NCBI RefSeq assembly: GCF_008180445.1 | Contig: NZ_VTER01000002.1 | Location: 186,001 to 250,000, forward strand | Reading direction: 5' to 3' | From: Bacillus_AB infantis_B | GTDB taxonomy: Bacteria; Bacillota; Bacilli; Bacillales; Cytobacillaceae | Length of the DNA: 64,000 nt | Shown: piece after piece, positions 33,381 through 41,674 of the stretch | Layout of the letters: each line of letters begins with the position of its first letter | Numbering within the stretch: the stretch's first letter is position 1 | Notes under the pieces: model-generated | Databases searched by the model: none | What the model was told of the DNA's origin: nothing | The model's input: only the letters and a program-made list of their open reading frames with translations | Position numbers and translations under genes: made by a program

Positions 33381-33623
33381 TCGAGGGTTTTTTCAATTTA
33401 GGGGGAATTCTTTCGCTTATTTTTCAGCCTGTCAAGGATTCCCTCATTCAGTTGCTGGAAGCTGTGCTCTTTTATAGCTGGGCAGTGAAGAAGCTGTTTT
33501 GTTGTCAGGCACACTTTCCGCAATTTTTTTCCCAACCTTTTCTGTCGAAAAAACACTTTCCTAAAAAAGGAAAATGAGAGATTTTTATAGAAGTAAGTAA
33601 GCAAATCAAAGGAGCTGGTGAAA

Positions 33624-34109
33624 ATGGAAATCAGGTTAGCGGAAAGTGCAGATACTGAGGAAGTGTTCTTGGTTTTGAAAGGGGCGGCCCAATGGCTGAA
33701 TGATCAAAAACTTAGTCAATGGAGCTTCCTGCTCAGCGGCGGCGAGGATGGAGAAATCAAGCAGGCAATCCTTGACCGTGAAACCTATGTGCTGTGCGAT
33801 AAAGGCAAGGTGAAGGCGACCTTCACCCTTTATGAGGGGCCATCAGGCTGGGACCGGCATATTTGGGACGGAGAAGCTGACGGAGCCATTTATCTGCACA
33901 GGCTTGCCGTTCATCCTGACTGCATGGGGAATGGACTTGGGAAAAAAGCAGTCGATTGGATCTGCAGGAAGTACAGCGGCACACCGCTCAGGCTCGACTG
34001 TGTGGGTGATAATGAGAAGCTGAACCAATATTATCAGAAAATCGGGTTTGTGCTGAAAGGCGTGACAGACAGCCATTCGCGCTATGAGAAGGCAGGGGCT
34101 GGAAAGTGA
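33624..34109 (+). CDS. GNAT-family N-acetyltransferase
   Basis: 161 residues from ATG 33624 (AAAGGAG 9 nt upstream). The acetyl-CoA-binding core reads LHRLAVHPDCMGNGLGKKAVDWI (motif A, Q/RxxGxG/A as CMGNGLG), with a typical strand-helix end LNQYYQKIGFVLKG. Substrate unknown. The following hydrolase start overlaps its stop (GTGA), so the two form an operon. Confidence 0.83.
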   Translation: MEIRLAESADTEEVFLVLKGAAQWLNDQKLSQWSFLLSGGEDGEIKQAILDRETYVLCDKGKVKATFTLYEGPSGWDRHIWDGEADGAIYLHRLAVHPDCMGNGLGKKAVDWICRKYSGTPLRLDCVGDNEKLNQYYQKIGFVLKGVTDSHSRYEKAGAGK

Positions 34110-34648
34110 AGATAGAAGCAGTATTCCTCGACCGGGATGGAACAATCGGCGGTGATGATACCGTTCATTATCCAGGAAAGTTTGAATTATTTCCTTATTC
34201 GCGGGAGCTGATTGAGAAATTGAAGGGCAGCGGGATCAAAGTATTTTCCTTCACGAACCAGCCGGGGATTGCCAGGGGGGAAGCGGCAGCTGAGGATTTT
34301 TTTGACGAGCTGCAGGATTTCGGCTTTGATGATGTTTATATTTGCCCCCATGCCCATCATGACGGCTGCAGCTGCCGGAAGCCAGCGGCAGGCATGCTCC
34401 TTAGCGCGGCAGAGAACCATCAGGTGAGTCTGGAGAATTGCGTGGTCATCGGCGACAGATGGAGCGATATGGCGGCGGCATCCAAGACAAAAAGCATGAA
34501 GATCCTTGTGAAAACGGGAGCCGGGATGATCACACTGAACAAGCATAGCGACAAACTGAAAGAAATTGAAATTGAGTATATTGCTGAAGATCTGCGGGAT
34601 GCGGTTGAGTGGCTGTATCAACAGCAGGGGACTGCTATTTCTACATAG
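34106..34648 (+). CDS. HAD-IIIA hydrolase (histidinol-phosphatase/GmhB-like)
   Basis: 180 residues. HAD motifs: I FLDRDGTIGGD, II FSFTNQPG, III CRKPAAGML, IV GDRWSDMAAA. The cysteine/histidine loop ICPHAHHDGCSC matches the structural zinc site of the HisB-N/GmhB subgroup. Likely a small phosphate-ester phosphatase. GTG start overlaps the acetyltransferase stop. Confidence 0.83.
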   Translation: MKIEAVFLDRDGTIGGDDTVHYPGKFELFPYSRELIEKLKGSGIKVFSFTNQPGIARGEAAAEDFFDELQDFGFDDVYICPHAHHDGCSCRKPAAGMLLSAAENHQVSLENCVVIGDRWSDMAAASKTKSMKILVKTGAGMITLNKHSDKLKEIEIEYIAEDLRDAVEWLYQQQGTAIST

Positions 34649-34653
34649 AAGAA

Positions 34654-34684
34654 CCGGGACGGGAGATATTCCCGTCCTTTCGTG
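34654..34684 (+). terminator. Terminator after the HAD gene
   Basis: GGGACGGGA-GATA-TTCCCGTCC followed by TTTC. Confidence 0.75.
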
Positions 34685-34691
34685 CATCAAG

Positions 34692-35147
34692 CTACAGCTC
34701 TTTGACTGGAAGGCATACCTCGCACTGATGATTCAATAGCATGGCACCGGTATACCTTTCAAAAGCCGGCCTGTTATCGAGCTGGAATCCGAGGTTATGG
34801 AGGCGTGGAAGGACTTCTGCCCAGAGTTTCTGAATCTCTTCTTCTGTATGCTGCACCTGGAATACAGCATATTCTCCTCCAGGGAACTTACCTTCTTTCA
34901 GGGATGCGTCCATTTCAAATTCTTCTGGTATGACAATGCAGGCGTCATACCGGCAGCTTTCAGCAGGCGCTGTCTGCGGATTATCATGGGAAATTCCGAG
35001 TATGATGGCGGCTTCGTCCAGCAGGCTTCTTTCTTTTGCCCACAGTTTCAATTCCTCCATCACATGCTGGTTGGCAGGTCCATAAGGGCCGATCTGACGT
35101 ACATAGGCGATTCGGTATTCAGGCACCATTTCAGTTTTGAACTCCAT
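34692..35147 (-). CDS. GyrI-like effector-binding domain protein
   Basis: About 151 residues from ATG 35147 (GAGAGGAG upstream). Single GyrI/SOUL-like ligand-binding fold as in the effector part of AraC/BmrR regulators: VRQIGPYGPANQHVMEEL at the start, FPGGEYAVFQVQHTEEEI in the middle and FERYTGAM…CEVCLPVKEL at the end. No DNA-binding domain. Such stand-alone proteins bind or hydrolyse small lipophilic compounds; role here unknown. Confidence 0.8.
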   Translation of the reverse strand: MEFKTEMVPEYRIAYVRQIGPYGPANQHVMEELKLWAKERSLLDEAAIILGISHDNPQTAPAESCRYDACIVIPEEFEMDASLKEGKFPGGEYAVFQVQHTEEEIQKLWAEVLPRLHNLGFQLDNRPAFERYTGAMLLNHQCEVCLPVKEL

Positions 35148-35323
35148 CTTACATTCTCCTCTCTTTCCTGTACTGTCTTTGATGCTAGCATGATATAAAA
35201 AAATATTCACAGCTATTTTTTAAAAAAATAGATCATTGATAGTGGGATGGAGCCCCGGGCGGAAGGACTATTTCTGCCGGAAAGTCCGTATACATTATGG
35301 ACTAATGAATACGAGGTGGAGAT

Positions 35324-36334
35324 ATGAAAGCAATTGTATATAACAAGTACGGCCCTCCAGAGGTCCTTCAGCTGAAAGAAATGGAAAAGCCGGTCCCAAA
35401 AGAACATGAGATCCTGGTCAAGATCATGGCCACAACGGTCACCGCAGCGGATATCCGGGCGCGGAGCTTTACAGTGCCCCGCTCTGTGGTGCTGCCCGCG
35501 CGCATTGCCCTTGGAATCCGGAAGCCGAAGAAAGCGATATTGGGTGCGGAGCTTGCCGGGGAAGTGGAGGCAGTCGGGAGGAATGTAAAGAAATTCAAGG
35601 CAGGAGATTTGGTTTTTGCTGCTTCACTGGAGAATTTCGGCACTTATGCTGAATATATTTGCCTCCGGGAGGACGGGCCTGTGTCAATCAAACCTGCCAG
35701 CATCACGTTTGAAGAAGCCGCCGCCATTCCAATCGGCGCACGGACAGCTTTATATTTTCTGCGAAGAGCCAATGTCCGGAAAGGCCAGAAAGTGTTAGTG
35801 TACGGGGCTTCCGGCAGTGTCGGCAGCTATGCCGTACAGATTGCCAAACATTTGGGAGCTGAGGTTGATGGTGTCTGCAGCGGTTCGAACCTTGAATGGG
35901 TAAAATCTCTTGGGGCCGGCAGGGTCCTGGATTATCGTTCAGGGAACCTCCCAGTGGCGGACGGTGCCTATGATCTGATATTCGAAGCAGTGAACAAATG
36001 TTCCTTTAAAGATTGCATGAAGTGGCTGAAAAAGGGCGGCACCTATATAAATGTCACAGAGCCGCTCCCCAGCGCGCAAATGCTGTGGGCTAAATGGAAG
36101 GGAAGCACGAAAATACTGCTGAGCCGCAATGCGCCGGAAACGCCTGAAGCCTTAGACTATTTAGGAGAAATGGCGGCGGCGGGAAAGCTTAAGGTGAAAA
36201 TTGACCGAAGCTATAGGTTAGATGAAATAGTTGATGCCCATCGGTATGTTGATGGCGGGCATAAGAAGGGGAATGTGGCGGTGGTAGTGAGCCGGAATCT
36301 AATAGAACCATCCGGCCACAGTGGATGCGTTTAA
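35324..36334 (+). CDS. Zinc-free MDR-family quinone oxidoreductase/alcohol dehydrogenase
   Basis: 336 residues. N-terminal GroES-like domain (YNKYGPPEVLQLKE), nucleotide-binding VYGASGSVGSYAVQIAKHLGA (about 155-175), and the C-terminal DEIVDAHRYVDGGHKKGNVAVVV expected at the very end of such proteins. It then runs on for ~15 odd residues (SRNLIEPSGHSGCV) into what appears to be the remnant of another gene, so the natural stop was probably lost by a deletion. No zinc-binding cysteines. GAGGTGGAG precedes ATG 35324. Confidence 0.85.
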   Translation: MKAIVYNKYGPPEVLQLKEMEKPVPKEHEILVKIMATTVTAADIRARSFTVPRSVVLPARIALGIRKPKKAILGAELAGEVEAVGRNVKKFKAGDLVFAASLENFGTYAEYICLREDGPVSIKPASITFEEAAAIPIGARTALYFLRRANVRKGQKVLVYGASGSVGSYAVQIAKHLGAEVDGVCSGSNLEWVKSLGAGRVLDYRSGNLPVADGAYDLIFEAVNKCSFKDCMKWLKKGGTYINVTEPLPSAQMLWAKWKGSTKILLSRNAPETPEALDYLGEMAAAGKLKVKIDRSYRLDEIVDAHRYVDGGHKKGNVAVVVSRNLIEPSGHSGCV

Positions 36335-36515
36335 GCAATTAGAGCCAAAGCTTGATGATACAGAGGAGATCAAGGTTCATTTGGCGGATTTCGAGGAGTT
36401 TGGGGAAATGCTGATGAGGCAGGAGCTTCCTGCGCAGCTGTTTACGGCGCATGCTTATTTGCTGGCGAAGAATTATCTTGCCAAAAGTATAGAATTTAAT
36501 GAACATAAGTTTTAG
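36321..36515 (+). pseudogene. Gene remnant overlapping the oxidoreductase 3' end
   Basis: An open frame of 64 codons beginning inside the oxidoreductase gene, without SD. Its translation (LEPKLDDTEEIKVHLADFEEFGE…FTAHAYLLAKNYLAKS) looks like genuine coding sequence, acidic and helical, but has no proper beginning. I read it as the C-terminal end of a gene whose 5' part was deleted, joining it to the oxidoreductase. Family not recognised. Confidence 0.45.
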
Positions 36516-36526
36516 AGAATGCAGCA

Positions 36527-36862
36527 TTAGACTCTCCCATACTCAGTATGCAGTTTTCTTTTACACTCATCCCAAGCAGGGATATTTTCTGATTCCCAAT
36601 GGATATATTCCAGCTCATCTGCTAATTTTCGGGATGCTTTCATAGCTTCTAAATGATGGCCGGTACTGCGGTAGTTCCTCATCATATCTTTATTTTCCCA
36701 AACCGTCAGGGTACAGAAGGTAGTCCAGCCTTCTTTGTTAAAAGAAGAGAACTTTAACCCTGGAGCTTTTTTTAATTGTAGTGTTGATCTGAGTGTATGC
36801 AGGGAAAAACCTGGCAATTTTCTTTTGCCTCTTAGATGGAGCCTTGTCACTGAAATAAAAAT
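36527..36862 (-). CDS. Dimeric alpha-beta-barrel (monooxygenase-like) protein
   Basis: About 107-111 residues. Pattern VTRLHLRGKRKLPGF…APGLKF…TFCTLTVWENKDMMRNYRSTGHHLEAM resembles antibiotic-biosynthesis-monooxygenase-like ferredoxin folds. The first standard start is GTG 36850, with no SD. AGGAG lies 8 nt before an in-frame ATT at 36862 that would give IFISVTRL, closer to homologues I remember; ATT starts are rare, so this is tentative. Function unknown. Confidence 0.6.
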   Translation of the reverse strand: MFISVTRLHLRGKRKLPGFSLHTLRSTLQLKKAPGLKFSSFNKEGWTTFCTLTVWENKDMMRNYRSTGHHLEAMKASRKLADELEYIHWESENIPAWDECKRKLHTEYGRV

Positions 36863-36906
36863 TTAATCCACTCCTGACAGCCTCTAAGATAACAGCTCTT
36901 ACCGAC

Positions 36907-36936
36907 ACCCCTCTCGAAAACAGAAGAGGGGTTTTA
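36907..36936 (+). terminator. Terminator-like hairpin
   Basis: ACCCCTCT (36907-36914) and AGAGGGGT (36924-36931) then TTTAT. No plus-strand gene ends just before it, so it may be left over from a lost gene. Confidence 0.6.
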
Positions 36937-37434
36937 TAAGCAAAACCCAATCCTGATAATAAAATTTTCCAATTGTCAGTCTGTATATTATTTATTACCA
37001 TGTTTGAAATTAAGCAAATAGAATCCAATGAAAATAAATCTATCCTCTCTCACTTGTAAGGCTAAAAATCATCTGAGCAGCGGTCCATGAAGGTGCCTTT
37101 CGGAATGTGCAGCTAAAACTGGCACAGAATGTCTTTGGAAATGCAGCAGCAGAGATCTGCGAGCACACGGGTATGTGTAGGATGTGGGACACTGCTGCAG
37201 GCTGAATTGCATGGATACTGTCCCGTTTGGGAACACCATAGTGTCTTTTCTGATTCTGTAACGGCGATTACTGTTTTCAGGTTGAAATCTCTCACTGTAT
37301 TGACTTAGCCATCGGAGAATTTATATATATTACTAAAAAATTGAACTTCCCGGATAGGGGAAGCTCATATAAAAGAATTAAGTATAGGCAAGTGAATAAG
37401 AATGCACATTTTCTTTGAAAAAACAAATATTAAT
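36937..37434. other. Gene-free junction before the NRPS cluster
   Basis: No supported gene. G+C falls along this stretch from backbone level to that of the cluster. A segment near 37115-37190 (…GCACAGAATGTCTTTGGAAATGC…) reads like decayed coding sequence but I cannot identify it. Confidence 0.4.
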
Positions 37435-38364
37435 TTACTCTCTAATAAAAGGCATGGTTAAGCATCGAATACTGCCCGCACCGTGCTGTAGTTGAGTTAC
37501 ATCTATGCCTATATATTTTATATGAGGAAAAATATCCTGGTAATAGGGGACCGCTTTATTACTAATCAGCACGGTTTGTTTATCAAGATTAATAAAATTA
37601 GTATAATCCAGCAAGCAATTTTTATTTGGTAGCCAATAAACTGAAAATCCATGTCTTTCTATAAAACCTTCAATTGTGCAATATTCATTAGTGTAGAATG
37701 TTGTGGAAGATTTATAAATTTCAACAGCCGAGAATTTTAACAAAGGAGCTGCCACGAGATTCTTATCACCAAAGACATTGCAAACAACATCTAGATGCAG
37801 TGACTCAATTGTTTGTGGTAAAGAAACGAATCCTATTTCTTCAACACCAATAGAGAATAGAAAGTTAGCAATTCCGTTCCTATTATTGGATCGATGACCA
37901 GTATTTATCAACACACACTCAGGCGTAAGTATCAAAAAGTCTCCAAATTCAAGTGAACTAGAAGGAGGAATAAATTTTATAAAGTTTTCATCTATTATAT
38001 CTCTTAGATAGTTTTGAGAAAAGTGGAAATCAGGCTCTCTTATCCCGTTACCTGAGTTGCCGAGGAGTACATTATGACCCAATACTGCTCCAACATCTCT
38101 AATGAACATTCGGTTGACTAAACGATTCCATAGAGGGGAATTTACTTCTTCATTAACATCTCGGACAATACAACCGAAGTTTTCTAATTTGGATTTCATC
38201 ATAAGATGTTGTTCATAAGCTTCTTCAGCTACAAATTCATCTTTAAAACCAACAGATGAAACTTCCGGACCTGAAACGTTATATTTTGTGGGGGAGCATA
38301 CAAAAATCTCTTTTAGTGTCCCATTCTCAGAGTAAGAATACGGTTTTAGTTTTTGCTTTAACAT
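37435..38364 (-). CDS. Guanidino-modifying enzyme (arginine deiminase/amidinotransferase superfamily)
   Basis: 309 residues. Active-site landmarks of the superfamily are present: an acidic EFGDFLIL (about 138-145), HLDVVCNVFGD (His-x-Asp), and near the C-terminus the nucleophilic cysteine in GAGSIRCLTMPF. Such enzymes hydrolyse or transfer the guanidine group of arginine or methylated/hydroxylated arginines. It sits at the edge of the NRPS cluster, divergent from the PPTase, with the cluster's low G+C, so it may provide or modify a building block (citrulline, ornithine or an amidino group). SD AAAGGAGAGG before ATG 38364. Exact reaction is not readable. Confidence 0.75.
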   Translation of the reverse strand: MLKQKLKPYSYSENGTLKEIFVCSPTKYNVSGPEVSSVGFKDEFVAEEAYEQHLMMKSKLENFGCIVRDVNEEVNSPLWNRLVNRMFIRDVGAVLGHNVLLGNSGNGIREPDFHFSQNYLRDIIDENFIKFIPPSSSLEFGDFLILTPECVLINTGHRSNNRNGIANFLFSIGVEEIGFVSLPQTIESLHLDVVCNVFGDKNLVAAPLLKFSAVEIYKSSTTFYTNEYCTIEGFIERHGFSVYWLPNKNCLLDYTNFINLDKQTVLISNKAVPYYQDIFPHIKYIGIDVTQLQHGAGSIRCLTMPFIRE

Positions 38365-38603
38365 TAATAATCCTCTCCTTTACAAACTAAAGTGTAAAAG
38401 GCGGGACTAGGCAAAAATAACTTACGTGGGTTAAGGAGCACCATGTGCAAGAATTTCATGTTAGGATTTTTTGTGTTGGAATTTTCAAAAAAATCTTTGC
38501 GGGTGTCGATTTAAACGGGAAAGTAGTGTATATTTTGATTCTAGGACTTTTATATAATTTAGTCAATTCGTTTTGCAACATTCTAGTGAAAGGAGTCAAG
38601 TAT

Positions 38604-39368
38604 ATGGATGTGGTGGCGGTCAGGTTAGATACATCTTTACCAGTTGAGAAGGTGTATACCCTATTGCGCTTTGTGGATCAAAATAAACATGCCCGCATAA
38701 AATCATTTATCCATAAGGAGGATAAGGATAGATGCCTTATTGGTGACATCCTGGTGCGATACATGATTGGAGCAGCTTTAAGGATCAGTCCATGTGAAGT
38801 GAAATTTACTCATAATGAATATGGCAAACCTTTTATTGAGGGATCCCCGGTTTATTTCAACCTTTCACATTCTGGCTCTTGGGTAGTAGCCGCCGTAGAT
38901 GATAACGAAAACGGAGTTGATGTTCAAGAAATCGGTGAATGCAATCTAGAAATTGCTCAGCAATTTTATAGGAAAAGCGAATACATGAAAATCTTAGATG
39001 TTAATGAACAACACCGAGCTGACTTATTTTATGAGTATTGGACTTTAAAAGAGTGTTATATAAAAACAGCTGGTAAAGGACTTTCAATGGCATTAAACTC
39101 TTTTGTTTTACAAAAATTAGAAAAAGACATTTATAAATCATATCTCGAGGATAAGGAAATTTATTTAAAGCTATACCCATTAGATTCTTCATACAAGATG
39201 GCTGTCAGTTCTTTATCCTGTCGCTTCTCTAACCTTAGAATACTAACTCCCCAGGAATTATACACCTTATTTATAACTTCATTAAATACTCATTCATCCC
39301 ATGTTTTCAACATTAGAAGTAAGAACAATATTAATTGGAAGGATGGTCAAGAATTGTGGAAAAAGTAA
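38604..39368 (+). CDS. 4'-phosphopantetheinyl transferase, Sfp type
   Basis: 254 residues from ATG 38604 (AAAGGAG 8 nt upstream; the longer frame from 38445 begins with an unrelated hydrophobic stretch). Signature residues: NGVDVQEIGE (Mg-binding Asp/Glu) and FYEYWTLKECYIKTAGKGL (WxxKExxxK). Converts the apo-carrier domains of the four synthetases to the holo form. Its end overlaps the thioesterase start by 13 nt, so co-expressed. Confidence 0.92.
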   Translation: MDVVAVRLDTSLPVEKVYTLLRFVDQNKHARIKSFIHKEDKDRCLIGDILVRYMIGAALRISPCEVKFTHNEYGKPFIEGSPVYFNLSHSGSWVVAAVDDNENGVDVQEIGECNLEIAQQFYRKSEYMKILDVNEQHRADLFYEYWTLKECYIKTAGKGLSMALNSFVLQKLEKDIYKSYLEDKEIYLKLYPLDSSYKMAVSSLSCRFSNLRILTPQELYTLFITSLNTHSSHVFNIRSKNNINWKDGQELWKK

Positions 39369-40084
39369 GGTTACTTTGCTTACCCTATGCTGGAGGTTCC
39401 GCTGCTTCAATTTATTTGCCATGGAAAAAAAAGCTAGACCGAAATATCGAAGTAATCCCTCTAGAGTTAGCTGGACGAGGAAAGAGAATTCGTGAATCTT
39501 TATTATATTCAGTCGAGGATACAGTTAGTGATCTATTGGAAAAACAGTTAGGGATGTTAGAAGAAGGAATCCCTTATAATATTTTTGGACATAGTATGGG
39601 AGGGCTTCTTGCTTTTGAATTATGCCGAAAAATTAACGAAAGGGGACTGCCACTTCCTGAAAACCTATTAATCTCTGCTTTCCAACCACCCGATGTTAAG
39701 CTGGAGGGAGACATCCATCTCTTGCCAATGGAGGCGTTTGCTGAAAAAATGAGATTGGCTGGTAATATACCAGAGAGTATATTTATTGATAAGGATTTGT
39801 ATAAGGTGTTCATGCCAATATTGTATGCAGACTATAAAATGGTGTTTGAATATGTTTATAAACCAATAAAGGATAGAATGAAAGTTGATCTTCATCTCTT
39901 TACGGGTACAACCGATTTTAGGGTTTACCAGCTAAGGAAGGATTGGGCACGTCAAACAAAGGGGCTCTTTAAGGATTACATATTCAATGGAGGCCACTTC
40001 TTCATTCGGGAAAGTGAAAAGGCTGTCCTGAATCAACTAGAATCAATTTTATTAACGGATAAGCTTATTTTAAATAAAATATAA
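39356..40084 (+). CDS. Type II (editing) thioesterase
   Basis: About 242 residues from GTG 39356 (GGAAGGATGG upstream; TTG 39335 is inside that SD). Alpha/beta hydrolase: LCLPYAGGSAASIY near the start, nucleophile FGHSMGGLLAFEL (Ser about 88), and late histidine in NGGHFFIRES. Clears mis-primed carrier domains in NRPS systems. Same operon as the PPTase. Confidence 0.9.
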   Translation: MEKVRLLCLPYAGGSAASIYLPWKKKLDRNIEVIPLELAGRGKRIRESLLYSVEDTVSDLLEKQLGMLEEGIPYNIFGHSMGGLLAFELCRKINERGLPLPENLLISAFQPPDVKLEGDIHLLPMEAFAEKMRLAGNIPESIFIDKDLYKVFMPILYADYKMVFEYVYKPIKDRMKVDLHLFTGTTDFRVYQLRKDWARQTKGLFKDYIFNGGHFFIRESEKAVLNQLESILLTDKLILNKI

Positions 40085-40107
40085 AAACCCCTCTTAGAGG
40101 GGTTTTT
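40084..40107. terminator. Bidirectional terminator
   Basis: AAAACCCCTCT-T-AGAGGGGTTTT; symmetrical A- and T-runs. Ends both the PPTase/thioesterase operon (plus) and the regulator/peptide operon (minus). Confidence 0.88.
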
Positions 40108-40122
40108 GTTTTAGGTACAGAG

Positions 40123-40257
40123 TCAAGTAGTATACTCAGGGAGTTCTTCTCCCAATAGAGGTTTAGCCTCTGCTGCAACGTAGATAGAATCTCCCGAAAC
40201 GTGAGCATTAATAAGCAAGACGGAAAATAACATTACTGTAGCAAATATTTTTTTCAT
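40123..40257 (-). CDS. 44-residue secreted signalling-peptide precursor (NprX/Phr-like)
   Basis: ATG 40257, stop TGA 40125-40123. Starts 14 nt after the stop of the TPR regulator with AGGAGG overlapping that stop, the arrangement of RNPP regulator/peptide pairs (nprR-nprX, plcR-papR, rap-phr). Residues 1-20 form a signal peptide: MKKIF, then a hydrophobic stretch TVMLFSVLLINA. The exported part is GDSIYVAAEAKPLLGEELPE followed by YTT. By analogy with NprX (active heptapeptide SKPDIVG), residues 31-37 (AKPLLGE) are a candidate mature signal. This assignment rests on position, length and signal peptide, not on homology. Confidence 0.78.
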   Translation of the reverse strand: MKKIFATVMLFSVLLINAHVSGDSIYVAAEAKPLLGEELPEYTT

Positions 40258-40271
40258 TGTCCTTGTTCCTC

Positions 40272-41546
40272 CTATATCCTTTTTTTTAGAAGTTGCAAAC
40301 ACGATTCAAAATAAAAGCTGCTCTTTTTATATTGATTGAGCTTTTTATACATTCTGCCTAATAAGGCATAATACTCAGAAAGCAAATCCAATTCGTTAGT
40401 CTCCTTAAAAACAGGAATAGCTGTGTTTTCTAAATAAGGTATGAGCTCATTATCATTATTTAAAATTTTATATTCCAGTACCTTTAATTGGACTACCTTA
40501 CTAGAACGAACATTAAGTAATGTGTTCTCACTAAGGGCTTTTCTAATCCAATCCTGGGCTTCCTGAAGTCTATCATATCTTTCTAAGACAATTGAAAGTT
40601 CGATTATAACATTCAGGTAAAAATCTGATTGTGAATCTATGTGCTCAAGCGTCCTAAAATAGCAATCGATTGCCTTATTGTATTCTTTAACTTTACTGTA
40701 CATATAGCCGAGGTTATGAAGAGCCTTAGCATAGATCAGCTCCTCGCCTAAGCCAGGGGCAACATTAAGTATCTGGGTGAGGATTCCAATAGCACTTTGG
40801 TATTCATTAAGCCTGCCATAGTTTACCCCCAATAGCAGCTGGCACTCCAGACTCCGCTTGAAAAATAATTTACTGTTGAAAATGGAAAGTGCTTTTTCCA
40901 CATAAACAACTGCCATTCTAGTGTTGTAGGTTTTTGTGTAGGTTAAAGAAAGGTGATAGAAAAATTCTGGGTCTTCATGTTGAGGGTCGTTAAAGAAATC
41001 AGTTGTACTTTCCAGTTTTTCAAGGCCTTTTGGAAAGTCCAGAAGCACTGTACATAAATATAGCCCGTGAAAATATTTAAGATAAGCACTTTGATGTGGG
41101 GTTAACTTCTCTTTGCTTTTATTCAGTATTTCCAATACACTCTTTGCCTCATTTTTCATTTGCCTGTGTAAATAGTGCCGCAGCTTCACTAAATGATAGT
41201 AAAAAATGAGATCGGTTGAATACACATCTTTAATAATTTCATCGTTAATCTCTTTCTGGTGTTGAATTAATTCAAGTGCATCTCTTTTTATTATAGACAT
41301 GTACCAATGTTCAAGGTTATGGATAATAGAATGCTGGGTATGATAAATATCTTGTATATTGATATTTAATCTACTAAGCAGCATGGCGAGAGTTTCCTCA
41401 TTTGGCTCAATCTTAGAATTTTCAATTTTGCTCAAGTATGGGACGGAACAAATCCCTAATGATAATTGTTGTTGCGTGAGCTCTTTCTTAATTCTTGAAT
41501 AGAACACCAGCTTTCCAAAGTCAATTTCGGATTTCTTGATTTGCAT
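40272..41546 (-). CDS. RNPP-family quorum-sensing regulator (HTH + TPR, NprR-like)
   Basis: 424 residues from ATG 41546 (GGGAGG upstream; the frame's TTG 41558 is inside it). N-terminal Xre-type HTH (about 5-65: FYSRIKKELTQQQLS…VPYLSKIENSKIEP). About 350 residues of tetratricopeptide repeats follow, for example LIYAKALHNLGYMYSKVKEY and the Tyr/Phe-rich end SSFYFESCLQLLKK. Length and layout match NprR of the B. cereus group, a regulator that binds a re-imported peptide. A peptide gene follows in the same operon, and the first NRPS gene is divergent, so control of the synthetases is likely but inferred. Confidence 0.85.
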   Translation of the reverse strand: MQIKKSEIDFGKLVFYSRIKKELTQQQLSLGICSVPYLSKIENSKIEPNEETLAMLLSRLNINIQDIYHTQHSIIHNLEHWYMSIIKRDALELIQHQKEINDEIIKDVYSTDLIFYYHLVKLRHYLHRQMKNEAKSVLEILNKSKEKLTPHQSAYLKYFHGLYLCTVLLDFPKGLEKLESTTDFFNDPQHEDPEFFYHLSLTYTKTYNTRMAVVYVEKALSIFNSKLFFKRSLECQLLLGVNYGRLNEYQSAIGILTQILNVAPGLGEELIYAKALHNLGYMYSKVKEYNKAIDCYFRTLEHIDSQSDFYLNVIIELSIVLERYDRLQEAQDWIRKALSENTLLNVRSSKVVQLKVLEYKILNNDNELIPYLENTAIPVFKETNELDLLSEYYALLGRMYKKLNQYKKSSFYFESCLQLLKKRI

Positions 41547-41612
41547 TTTGCCTCCCAACGTATATTTTATAGGATTTTATACCTTTTGAAAGAGGTCCTA
41601 CTTAATTTCCAT

Positions 41613-41674
41613 ATTGAGAAAATTTGAATAAAATATTCCAATTCTCTGTCATTTTAACCTTGAATTTTCTCAAT
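41613..41674. promoter_or_regulatory. Perfect 12-bp inverted repeat in the regulator-NRPS divergent region
   Basis: ATTGAGAAAATT (41613-41624) and AATTTTCTCAAT (41663-41674), 38 nt apart, lie 67 bp before the regulator start. A candidate operator for the HTH regulator (two half-sites, possible looping). The gap 41547-41993 also contains a terminator-like hairpin AAGCACTT-CA-AGGTGCTT with T-run at about 41798-41817. The A+T-rich TATATACAAT at 41941 is a possible -10 region without a good -35. No gene. Confidence 0.6.

Noticed and set aside
33398..33604. 68-codon minus-strand open frame
   Set aside because: No SD, overlaps the SD region of the acetyltransferase, no recognisable motif.
37113..37295. 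60-codon minus-strand frame before the NRPS cluster
   Set aside because: No SD and unlikely composition; possibly decayed coding DNA on the other strand, but unidentifiable.
38445..38603. 53-codon N-terminal extension of the PPTase
   Set aside because: Hydrophobic, unrelated to the family; a good SD marks ATG 38604.
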